Of a stretch of 64,000 nt of DNA, positions 11,230 through 22,504 are shown piece by piece. The notes beneath the pieces are model-generated. The model was not told where the DNA came from, ran no database searches, and saw only the letters and a program-made list of their open reading frames with translations. The translations under genes were made by a program, and so were the position numbers. Source of the stretch: Chamaecrista fasciculata (Eukaryota; Streptophyta; Magnoliopsida; Fabales; Fabaceae); contig QANZ01019395.1 of NCBI GenBank assembly GCA_003254925.1, forward strand, positions 324,405 to 388,404, written 5' to 3'. Every line of letters begins with the position of its first letter. The first letter of the stretch is position 1.

Positions 11230-11797
11230 ATCTATATGCTTTTTCTAGTTTCTAATCCTGGAATTTCATTTGAAAATTATTGAAATTAAGAATTAATTGA
11301 TGCCGGCAAAAACATCAGGTATAAGTTTAGAAAGTCTGTGTGTGGGTGTGAGTATCTAACAATGGATGAAACCAGAGGCGAGAAAAGTGTAGGGATGATT
11401 AATCTATATTCTAAGCGATCATAACGGTTAAGCGTCAAATAATTATGAGTTAATTAATTAAAAAATTAGAGATAATACGCGGTCAAATGGGCCTAAGCCC
11501 GTGATCCTTCTAATAAATTACGCGCGCTCTCACATTGGCCTCGTTTGTCTCTCACCCTCGTCCTTTCTCTCTCGTTTTCTTTCTCTTTCCCGCTTCTGTT
11601 TCTCAATACTGTTCTTGCGATCAGAGAGAGGAAGAGAGAGAGGCAGATAGATAGGAAACCAACGTAGAGGCTCCTCAGTGCCTGAGATTCAACGATTCTT
11701 TGTATTCCGTCTCGGCATTTGTATTTCCAGGCACTGTTTCCGTAGATACATTTGTTTATTTTTTTTTGTATAGATTCATTTCTGATACAGAGAGAAA
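11230..11797 (+). promoter_or_regulatory. Promoter region and 5' UTR of the ceramide glucosyltransferase
   Basis: The first part is AT-rich spacer. From about 11520 the sequence turns into CT-rich DNA (CTCTCTCGTTTTC and similar), followed by a GA-rich run (GAGAGAGAGGCAGATAG). This is typical of the 5' UTR of broadly expressed plant genes. The transcription start cannot be fixed; somewhere in 11520-11560 is likely. No clear TATA box is seen. Confidence 0.45.
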
Positions 11798-14700
11798 ATG
11801 GAGGTCTTCTTGGAGTCTCTCGATCTGCTCTTCCTCTCTCTAACCAAAGCGTTTACTACTCCATTCGCCGTCTTCGTTTACATCCAGGTTTCGTTTTCTA
11901 TCTTTCATTCTTTCGTTTCTTGCTGGTTTGGATTATATGTATACATAAAGCATGGGGTTACATTTTATATTTTTCATTAAGACCAAAAGTTCTGCGTTTG
12001 GCTGGAATTTAGATTAACTGGTGTCTTCGGGGTTAATTATGGTATTTTTCCTAGCCTATGAATGTGATGAATCGTGAATCTTGGGAACAATGAGAGCTTT
12101 TACTATTTTCGTTTTACCTAGAGTTCTGATTGATTTCGGCTATAGTCTTTGAAATTTAAGAAGCACCCTTTTTCTACCTACAAAGAAAAAAAAAGGCACC
12201 GTTCTTAAAGTTTGGCTTAATATGGTGCGAACGATCATTCAGCTTTATATGAAGAGGTGATTATAAGTCGATTCAACATTTACAACAACCCTTTCTGCTC
12301 CCAAGGGACATGCTTTCATTTGTTGCAAAATATCTCAAAATGTTCATCCAGAATGTGAGGACACATCAAGGTCGACCAGTGAATTTGCATGCTTATTGAA
12401 TAAAATGGCACTAATAAAGTTGGTAGTTCGACCTTAATATCTGAAAACAGACTCTCTATTATACCCAAAGACCTCAACAATTTGGTGATTGATCACTTAT
12501 TCACTTAGCTTTCAAAGTTTCGATTGATCATCTACATAAGTTGCAGTGGGACATTTTTCTGAATTCAAAGCTAATATTCATGATATTGTGACAATTTTGC
12601 AGGGATGTGTAGTTTGTTTACTCCTTGCTTTTGGGTGGGCTCTTGCGGCTTATGTCAGGTACTCAGCCATGTTAAATAGGGAAACGAGCTTATTATCTTG
12701 TGAACGAAATTTTTTACAGGTTTTTCTTATTTACTTCGCAGGAATAGAGAGATAAAAAAAATCACGGATAGTATGTGGAATGGCAACAGCTTTGCTTTCC
12801 TCTATCAGAATATCAATGAACTTGAGCACTCAAATCAGGTCAACCTACCAAGAGTAACTGTAATTATGCCACTAAAAGGGTTTGGAGAACACAATTTGCA
12901 TAATTGGAGAAGTCAGGTAACCACCTTTGACACATTGTCACCTGAACATCTTTTGATGATGCTATTCTTTCTGAAAATGCTGTATGTTCGGTTCTTCTTT
13001 GACCATGGGATGAAATTCATATCTGACTTAACAGTTATACGTGCTTATGTTTTTTTTTCAGAAATTTCAGAATAGTTGACTATAGATATAACTAGTTTTT
13101 AATTTTTATTGGGATTTAAGTTGTATGATTTCTTGGAGTTGTGCGTATATTATTAAATTGGGCATTTATTTCACTTGAGTTTTATTCTGTTTGTCAGTAT
13201 TGTCGTACCATTGAGCTTTTTATTTGGGCTGCTTCTTTTAATAGATTAATTTTGTTCCTTCTGTTCTTTTACATATTCAGATAACATCTCTCTATGGTGG
13301 CCCTCTGGAATTCCTTTTTGTGGTTGAAAGTACAGAGGATCCTGCTTACCATGCTGTACAACGACTAATTTCAGAATATGAGGTATAAATAAGTCCACTG
13401 AATATTTTAAAAGCGATTTTACCTTTCACATAAATTTTTGTAAATTTTACTCTTATTTTCTGCAATTTGAAATATAAACTTTCTGTAAGAATTTCATCCC
13501 CAAAACCATCCTAGAAGCAGTGAAAATTCCACGAGGCTAGATTCTAGGCTTTTTGGTCTGCTTGCTTGGTTTTAGCTTTCTTCTGGTTCCTGTTGATACC
13601 CTTTTATGTATCTTACCAACTTTGATGTTTTATTGATGCATGCAGGATCATGTTGATGCTAAGATTATTGTAGCTAAATTGAGTACAACTTGTAGTCAAA
13701 AGATTCACAATCAATTGGTATGTACATTTTTACATATATTTTGATAGTCTTTTCAAATGCACATTAGGCCCATTCTGTATTGGAAACTTGGTCTTTTCTT
13801 CCGCATATTTAATTGGAGTCAGTATGTATTTCTAAATCTACATGGAAAATTTGACTCATTTTAACTATTTCAATGGCAAGTTGTAGGAGACCATCTCCTC
13901 CATGTTACACTTGTTTTCTTGTTAGGAATGAAGGAGTCACTTGCTGGTACAATAAGGAAAAACTAATGAACCTAGCTGCCCATTTACAGGCAGCAGATGA
14001 ATTAACAGTAGTCTACACTTAACATACTGAAAAAAACCTTAAGCCCAAAAGTCTACATTGAAATCCCTAAATCTTGAAATTGAACCCTAATTGAAGATCT
14101 CTATTTAAGAGGCGTCTACATCACTTAATCACCCGCTTTTACTCATTGCTATGGAAATGTTGGGGGCATTTTTATTTATGCTGATTTTTTCTATTGTCTC
14201 TCCAGAATAATTTTACCAATTACTTTAGTAATGGACATTGTTATCACCTGGGCAGGTTGGAGTGGAGAACATGCACAAAGAGAGCAAGTATGTATTGTTT
14301 TTGGATGACGATGTCAGACTACATCCTGGATCAATTGGAGCACTCACTAAAGAGATGGAAAAAAACCCTGAGGTATATAACTTTTTATTTCTCGTTCATT
14401 TCTGGTTTGTTTCACAGGAATATTAATGGTTGCATTGGACCTGCCTGTATTAACTACTTAAATGTTTTATTGCTTGGCAGATTTTCATTCAAACTGGATA
14501 TCCTCTCGATTTGCCCTCTGGAAGTCTAGGGAGTTATTGCATATATGAATACCATATGGTACAGAACTGCCTCTGTTTTTGTATCTCCAATCATTTTTGC
14601 ACATGTGTTTTCATAATATTGAGTGTTTTATAGATGTCATTTCTTTTCAACCTGTTGATAGTTTATTCAGCTGATTCATTATAAATGAAACTCCACTAAT

Positions 14701-17009
14701 TGAATATTGCTGCATTCTCGGAAATTATTTGATACCTCATTTTTATGCTAATAGTTGACCTTTATGATTGTAACATGTCAGTGATGGGCCTGACGGCTTT
14801 TCATGGGGCTTTGATGATTTATTATGTTCTTGTTTAACTCATCTTTTTCTTTTTTCTTTAAACAGCCTTGTTCAATGGGCTTTGCCACAGGAGGAAAAAC
14901 CTTTTTTCTGTGGGGAGGGTGCATGATGGCAAGTGGCTTCTACCTTGTATTTTCTTTGTGGTACATCATAAAAAGGAAAGTAGATTCTAACTATATAGAC
15001 GTCTGCAGATGCATGCTGATGACTTTAGGCAAGACCGTTACGGTGTAGTCTCAGGACTTCGAGATGGTGGATATTCTGATGATATGACTCTTGCAGCTAT
15101 AGCCGGTAAATCTTTGATGCTCCTTTAATAGAAGTTTTCTTTTAATCATTGTTCCTTCAATATTGGCAAGATATAGAATATAAAAAGAGTTAGAAATGTG
15201 AGAAGCTAAACAACTTTCTACTAATACTTTTTTTATTTGAAAATAAAATAAAAAGAACTACTTAAATAAAACTGTTTAAGTATTTTTATAATTTTGTTTT
15301 ATATTTCTAAAATTTAAAATAACATTAACACGCATTTTGTGTATACGAGACTTACTAGTTATATTATATCTTTCAGGGGCTCACAAAAGGCTCATCACTT
15401 CTCCTCCAGTTGCTGTCTTTCCTCATCCCCTTGCAAGTGATCTTACTTTTGGAAGGTTTGTGACATTTATCATCCAACAGTGAGCTATGTCTTTTAATTC
15501 AATGTTTGAGTTTTTTTTTTATTTTTTTAAAAAAACATGTTCAGGTACTGGAATTACTTGAGGAAACAAACATTTGTTTTGGAGTCATATATCAACAATG
15601 TTAACCGGATAATGAACCGTGCATTATTCGCAATTCACTGCTATCTGTCATGGGCATTTGTAGCACCATACGTTATGGCAACAATTCAAGTTGTAGGAGC
15701 ACTAAGATTTTATTTTAAGGGGTACTCATCTGAGGAAATGACCTATGGTAATCATTCTACTTTTCCTTGTATATGTATATATTTGATTTCTTTCGTAATA
15801 AGTTGACCTGCAGTAGTGAGAGCATTGTCTTCCCCTTAGTTGTAAGTATTGATATTTATATATTTATGATGGACGAAAAAAGCTTCTGAAAATGAGAACA
15901 GATAAATTTTCTTAATGAATTTCACATTTTCATTTCTTGAATCTTGATTTGTCTTTGCCCAGGTTTGTTGCTGGTGAGCTTCTTAACTTTGTGTACTTTC
16001 ATTGAACTCTTTTCAATGGGGAACTTGACAAGGATAGAAGTACATCTGTGCAACATCTTGTCCCCAGAGGCACCCCATCTTTCTCTTGCTTCCTATAATT
16101 GGTCTCTTGTAAGTGTTTCTCAAATAGTTTTCTCCATATATGGATCGATTTGAGTGATGTTTATCTTAGATGCTCTATGCCTTAGTCATTTCTGCTTTAG
16201 CTTTGACTCATGCCAATGCTGTAGGATTTAATTGTGATGATAGAAATTCAAGCTTAACAGTGACATAGTTTGTTAGCAGTTAGTCATTAATACTTCACGA
16301 AAATAAAACAAAATGGTACAATAAATATATTATTTCAGACTGAGCGATGTTTGCTAGAAGCACTGGTAATTGAAGATATGAATTAGTTAAGTACTTGGGA
16401 AACATGATGTCAATATATAGGATCAAGTCTATACCGATGGATATGAAATAACTTACTGTGAAAATTATATATCGATTTCTATTGAGCAGGTGTTCATTGC
16501 AATGCTGGTGGATAACTTCCTATATCCTATATCTGCCATACGATCTTTCTTTTCCCAATCAATCAATTGGTCTGGTATTCGGTACTACCTGAAAGATGGC
16601 AAAATAAACAAGGTAAATTGGTGAAGTCTTTCTCTAAATATCAGCAAAACGCTATTTAAATTTCAGTAATGCCGCAGATGCAGATTGCATGCTACTGTAT
16701 GTAACAGATGAAGCATGTTGAAAGACTTGCAGTAACTAATTACTACGAATGACGAGCAGAATGTTGGAATCGTGTGATTTGCATTTTATAACAAATGTAT
16801 GATTTATGCACTTTTGCATAACCAAAGTGATTTTGTATGTTGTGCAGATTGAAAGAGCTCAAAGAAGCAAGGATATGACTCCTGTTTACACAGACTTAGG
16901 AGGAAAACATTTATACGGAAAGAAAGGGTTAGCTCCCAGGCTCTCATTCCTCGGTACATTGTCGAGAAGTTTGGCGCATTGGCGTCAACCCAAGAAATTT
17001 GATATATAG
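11798..17009 (+). CDS. GCS: Ceramide glucosyltransferase (glucosylceramide synthase)
   Basis: The enzyme transfers glucose from UDP-glucose to ceramide at the ER/Golgi, making the glucosylceramides of plant membranes. Fourteen exons: 11798-11887, 12603-12658, 12742-12916, 13281-13382, 13646-13717, 14256-14372, 14481-14558, 14866-14928, 15009-15105, 15377-15455, 15545-15747, 15963-16108, 16490-16612, 16848-17009. They join in frame to 520 residues, the length I recall for Arabidopsis At2g19880. It is a GT21-family protein. An N-terminal hydrophobic segment lies at about 25-50. The nucleotide-sugar site includes VIMPLKGFGE (about 90), FLDDDVRLHPG (about 180), HADDFR (about 253) and GGYSDDMT (about 271). 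YWNYLRKQ (about 311) sits where the (R/Q)xxRW motif is expected. Two or three hydrophobic segments follow. Intron 8 uses a GC donor (GCAAGT). The 3' end converges on the cytochrome b5-like gene. Confidence 0.95.
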
Positions 17010-17802
17010 GAAAAGGGTTCATTGGGTAAACAAATTCAGTCTCTCCTCGCTAGTCTCTCTATGCTCAAGTTTTTGATGGCCGATTGGCGGCTTGCCTGAA
17101 CCGACCCGACCCGGGTCGGGAAAGAGGATGTTGGCAGATCATTGGTCTCTTTCTTACTATGGTGCATCCAAAGAGGATCCATCGATTGATTTTTTAAGGC
17201 TGTTGGGATTCTTGGCTTCCTTTTTTGGTTACCCATTTCAACCCACATGATTCTTCAGCCCCAAGCAATTTTTTTTCATTGGTAGCTGATTCTGTAATTG
17301 TAACAATTCAGTTCTGTAACCTATCCAGTTATCATCAATGGCCGAGTTGGTGCCATAGTTCAGAATTGCACCTTTGTATCTATCCCTCCCCACATAGAAC
17401 AATTACGGGCATTTTGTAACAGCTGTAGGCACTTAGGAGACGGACAATGGTTTAGAAAATTTATAATAAAAACCTTACTTTCTTGCATTCATCTGGAGTA
17501 CCTTGTGAAGATCATCATAGTTCATCTCAAAGATTTTAGATAACTAAATGTTTGCAACGTCTTGAAAGGAAGAGTCTGTCGGTAATTATTAAAGGCGGAA
17601 AAAAAACATCCAAAATCTTGACATTGCATTAAATTTGGGCTGGTTAAAATAATACTTCCAATTAAACTCATCAAGTATCCAAACAAGGAGGTAGGTCCTC
17701 AATTAGTCTCCAATGAAATTAAATCAATAGACACGAAATACTAAATTGTGGGGTAAAGATTATCAAATCATGCATCTCTAACATGTTAAGCCACTGACTT
17801 AG
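17010..17802. other. Convergent 3' region between two genes
   Basis: This is the 3' UTR of the ceramide glucosyltransferase, with a possible AATAAA polyadenylation signal near 17464-17470 (TTATAATAAAAAC). It meets the 3' UTR of the minus-strand cytochrome b5-like gene. The two stop codons are 793 bp apart. No other gene is seen. Confidence 0.5.
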
Positions 17803-20379
17803 CTAATGCTCCAAATCTCCAATATAGAAGTCTTCAATCATGTCAAAGACTCGAGTTGCATGTTGTGGCCTGCCACGTGAAAATAAGGAGTCATCCAAGG
17901 GAATAGTAGGCTTATGAACTTTATAGCTAAGTAGAATATATTCAATTAGAAAGCCAACGATAATCAGGCAGTGAATTTAAGAAATGAGGGAGGCACACAA
18001 TGAATATGATTCATGCTTTAATACAGCAGTAACATCGATATATAATAAAGTGTTCTAATTTGAGCTATCTATCATTACCATCTTTTATCTATATCTTAAG
18101 AAACTCCTAGATTGTCTGGTAGAAAATAAAATTAATTGCAGCACAGTGAGCATAAAATAGCAAACCTAAGATGGATGGTAGAGGGAATGACAAAATTATG
18201 AAGTAATTATCTGAGACGAGGAGGATGATATTACAGCTGCGTCTCATACATTTTGTAAGGAAGACTTCTAGTTGAAGACGCATGTTATTTATTTTCCGTT
18301 TGGTAAAAAGATTAGAATCTAAACCTCCTGCTAAGCACCCACAACTTTCATCAATAGATCACACCTAGTAGCTTAATATGTGTTATATATTACCAAAGGA
18401 GAAAAAATGTATTTCCTATGGCCAGATATAACCTTGATCAAATTCTTTGAAGATTTACTCTATTCTATATGCAGAAAGAAAAGACTTTAGACTTCCAGAA
18501 TATTTGGCCTGCTCGTGCTTTGTAGATAGGACTCGAACTCTTCATCATGCATATCAAAAATCTGGTCGTGGCAATGCTTTTTATGTCTATGGGAAATGGC
18601 AGCATAAGAAGATAAGATGTAAATATCCATATAACTTGAAGTAAAACCTTTCTTGGCTAACCCTAACCAGTAAATGTTCAAGTGTAACAACACCATTCTT
18701 CAGTTCATTTATAATTCAGTTATATATCAATAAGGGCCTAAGAAGAGTTAGTTGGAAGAATTCATCCAAGGTTTAAGAAAATGGATAGAGATAAAATGAA
18801 AAGTATGGTTTTTACTTGCCAACCAAAAGGTCAAAAGAAGAATCTCAAAGCAAACAAATGCATACCCATAAAACCCTTCAGTTGAATCATCTCCTGCATG
18901 TGCTAAAATGGCATCACCACCAGGATGTTCCTCTACGTATGAGGTAACATCATAAACCTACAGTAAGATAAAACCCAAATAAATGTAAATTATGAACTAA
19001 TTATGGAAGTACAAATGGAAGAATATTCAACAAGCATAGAATGTAGCCTTAAGATTGACTGTTAAATAGAATAATTAATTTGGAGATGCTTCTTGGTTAT
19101 TAACCAAAAATTTCACGTATGTCAGGCTCAGGCACATTTTTAGGATTAGAGCTGCTTGCTGTTTCAAATTTCAAGTTTATAAAAGTGCATAAAGCTGCAA
19201 TATAAGACCATACCCTGTTCTTGATGATTATCCAGCAATCCGTTCTCTTGTTATGCAATGAGACTTCATCTTTGCTGTAGGTTTTTGATGCCTAAGAGCA
19301 AAAATAGAGCATAAGATACTCCAAAACCATTAATTAAACATTTAGTTAAACTTAAATTTGAAACTGACATTTTTGGGCTTTGGAACTAGTATAACACTAC
19401 TTTTACAGTTTTACCCAAAAGTTCTAAATCTTATCAAGACATTCATAATGAGTTACAGCCCAACTAAACTATTTCACTATTATGCCAATTATTGGAAAAA
19501 TGCTTACGATATATCTGTTCCCACACCCTTAAAATAACTTCAAATTGTAAAAATAAAAGGAAAAAGAATGATACTTTTTCATCTAGCCAAGCTGATTCTA
19601 TCTTTCCATTCAAGCAAATGGTAGAGTGAAAAGACGGTAGTGTTAATTGAGAAAGCCTTCAAGGCAGAGGCATCCCAAAGTCATTATCTAGCTACTTGAC
19701 AACCCTGAAGTACTAACGGTAAGATTTTTGATTCCTCATAAAACGAAGTGAAGTGCTGATTCAAAGGAATTCATGATGCATTACTTGCATACCCTGTCAT
19801 TGGATATCCATTTATACAGTGGCAGGAACTACCAATTACTTGGGACCAAAGAAGAAACAGTGCCCAACTCAAATAAATTAGACGCCTTGGGTAAATTTAT
19901 CAAGTCATATCGTTTATATCAGTCCATTTCTTTTCAAGACTGGACTAAGCACTGAATCTTAAGAAGGTTACAACTCGCTCAAGAATAGTAGCAAGACAGT
20001 CAACTCTTCAAATAGTTTTTCCGCCAGGATCTAGAATATGTTTAAACAGAGCCATAGGCTTCCACTCTTCTTCAGTTACTATGGCTTTTTGGATAAACCA
20101 GTGACATAGAGGAAATTAAAAAAAAAAAAATTCAACAAGCACAAAGCTCATAATCTCCAGCTACAACAAATACCTTATTATCGTTTAACTTGGACTGAAC
20201 TTTCGCCGCAGGCCCTGTGGATGCAAAAGAAACCAAACAGCGATATGGGTACAAATACTAAAATGCCAAAACCGTTGACAGAAAATTCATCGCGTACCAG
20301 ATTTGCGGTGTCGCGGAGCCAAAATGAAAACACCAAGCAAGACGCCCATAACCAATGCCACAGCAACTATCGCCACCAT
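17803..20379 (-). CDS. CB5LP: Membrane-anchored cytochrome b5-like protein
   Basis: This is a small heme protein of the cytochrome b5 fold, likely an electron carrier at a membrane. Five exons in transcript order: 20298-20379, 20174-20214, 19214-19291, 18866-18957, 17803-17869. They join in frame to 119 residues, close to Arabidopsis At1g60660. Residues 2-20 form an N-terminal hydrophobic anchor followed by basic APRHRKSG. This is opposite to ordinary plant cytochrome b5, which is anchored at the C terminus. The b5 domain starts at SKTYSKDEVSLHNKRTDCW (about 43). The first heme His is in EEHPGGDAI (about 78) and the second in GPQHATRVFDM (about 101). The protein ends DFYIGDLEH. A 5' UTR intron is possible because TTGTTTCAG lies shortly upstream of the ATG. 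The exons are short, so none appears as a long open frame. Confidence 0.9.
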
Positions 20380-20586
20380 ATTTTAACAAATCTAGAGCGA
20401 TCAGTATTCAATCAAACCTGAAACAACAAAAGAAGAGCATGAGTCGGAAATGCAGGATAAAGGTAACATCGATTCGTCGAAACAATCAGCGAGAGAGTAA
20501 GCTCACAGTAAAGTCGTGGAAGACGAAGGAGATGCAAGTGAGAGTGAAGGGTGAAGGACATAGTAAGCAAAACAGGTGAAGCAATT

Positions 20587-20612
20587 GAAGAAGAAGAAGA
20601 AGAAGAAGAAGA
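20587..20612. repeat. GAA trinucleotide microsatellite
   Basis: About eight GAA units lie in the 5' flank, possibly the 5' UTR, of the minus-strand cytochrome b5-like gene. Confidence 0.8.
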
Positions 20613-20847
20613 CAGAGATGGCTATTGGCAACGAGCCAACGACACATGTGACTGTTTCGTGAGTGTGATGTGCCAATAATGGGCCTGGCACGCATGAGTC
20701 TCATTATAAATGGGCTTGTTATTTAATATGGTTCGGCTCACATAGATATGTGGATGGACCCCAAAAACAAATAATTTGTGGTCATGGAATAACACAAGTA
20801 CTTAAAATTATCTAATTTGTAATATATGATCATAATAAAAGAAATGA

Positions 20848-21350
20848 AAAAGTTTCAAATTGGTTACTTGTGTATGTGGTAGGTTTAAAATTTGTTTTAG
20901 ATTGGTCCTATATGTTTATATCATGTTTCAAATTGTTTCAAAAAATACTTAATGTGGTCATATTTTTCTAATTTTAAGCTCTAATGCGACGAATTTATAA
21001 TTACAAATTTCTTTTTATGAGTACTTTAAGACTATCAACAAAGGGGGTCAAATCGATTCCCAAAAGTGGGTAATTCGTTTCACGGTCAAACAAGTGAAAT
21101 TAATCATATCTCTGTCGTTTGAAGTCCGAATGCGACGAATTTGAAGCTATATATTAACTCTTGAAGAGTTCTTTCTTTACCCAGTTAAGATCGCTAATAA
21201 ATAAGGTCAAATCGTGTCTCAAAAGTATTTTGGAGACCTATTTGAAACATCATAAAAAAACATAAAGGACCAATCTGAAACAAATGAAAAATAAAAAGAT
21301 CAATTTTAAACCCACCGCATACACAAAGGACCCATTTGAGACTTTGGCCT
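20848..21350. mobile_element. Hairpin (GGTCC-module) element
   Basis: The left side (GTTTCAAATTGG, TAGATTGGTCC) is mirrored on the right (GGACCAATCTGAAAC, GGACCCATTTGAGAC). The inner parts contain a 'GTCCGAATGCGACGAATTTG' type module shared with the elements at 33898 and 37077. The right end reads ACTTTGGCC. No target duplication could be settled. It sits between the divergently transcribed cytochrome b5-like and ERD7-like genes. Confidence 0.5.
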
Positions 21351-22504
21351 ATATGAAAACAATAATGTATAATATTGTATATAAATATTGTTAGTACTAC
21401 AAATAAATAAATAAAATGTTACTTAGTTGTCCAACATGAGAAGTAAAGCACTCTTCCCAAACAGAAAAATAAGAGCACTTTGCATCATCGAGGAATATTA
21501 TAGAGAGAAAGAAAAGAATCAGAACTCGATACTGCAAAATCTTCCGCTTCACAACAAATAAATAACAATCCATTAGGAAGGAAAAGAAAGAGGTCTGCAC
21601 AAATTCCGGCGCTGTAAGAATTTTAAACTCTCAGATTCCAACCAAAAAAGAAAAAGAAAGAAAACTGTCGGAAAACATTATGCTCTCCAGATAGATTATG
21701 ATTCAAAATATGTACATGAATCAATCAGAAAAGAAGCAATAAAAGTACCCAAAAAGTCTTGGTTTCACACTAACATATTGTCATTGTAGGGTGCTTATTA
21801 TGTCCTTTAACTATTCTTTTTTAACAAAAAGTTTAAAAAGTTAACCACATTTGATTTGTTTGGTGGTCAACCTTATTAGATTGTTTAAGTAAGTGTTGAA
21901 GGTTTAAATTCTGTTTTATGTATATAATAATTAATTAATCCATAACAGAATTTTAAATGGAACACAGATGTGTAGGAGATTAGTCATTAATTTTTCGGAC
22001 TGAGAATATATTAGATAACGAAAAATTTAAAAAATTTAAGTGAGTTGAACTATGACTTTATCATCAAAACATGTCTTAAGGCTCTATAAACGATTTCATT
22101 TTCCATAGCCTATCAATAAAATTGTTACCAAAATCAAACTTAAAACATGTTTTAAGATTCTGTAAATGTTTATAGCGATATATCAAAACTGTTACCAGAA
22201 TCAAATTTATAACATTGTGTATTATGGGTAGGCTACTTACAAATTAACCTTTGTTGGCATGCCCTTTTAACTATTTACACATTCTTCAACAAGTTCTTTC
22301 ATTTCCACCGAAAACCGACAGTCACATCAGTAACAGAATAAAGGCAAAGGAATAAAAAGAATCAATCCATAGCAGAAACAGAAACAGAAACACCCTCTCT
22401 CTCTTTCTCTCTCCTTAAAACCCCATCATTTTCATTTTCCTTTCCTCCATTGATTTTCCCAGAAACCAAACACCCCCACAACACAAACCCATCCATCCAT
22501 CATC
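21351..22504 (+). promoter_or_regulatory. Upstream region of the ERD7-like gene
   Basis: AT-rich DNA without a recognised gene. The last 130 bp are CT-rich, then CA-rich, and lead into the ATG, as expected for a 5' UTR. A TATA-like element cannot be chosen with confidence. Confidence 0.35.
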
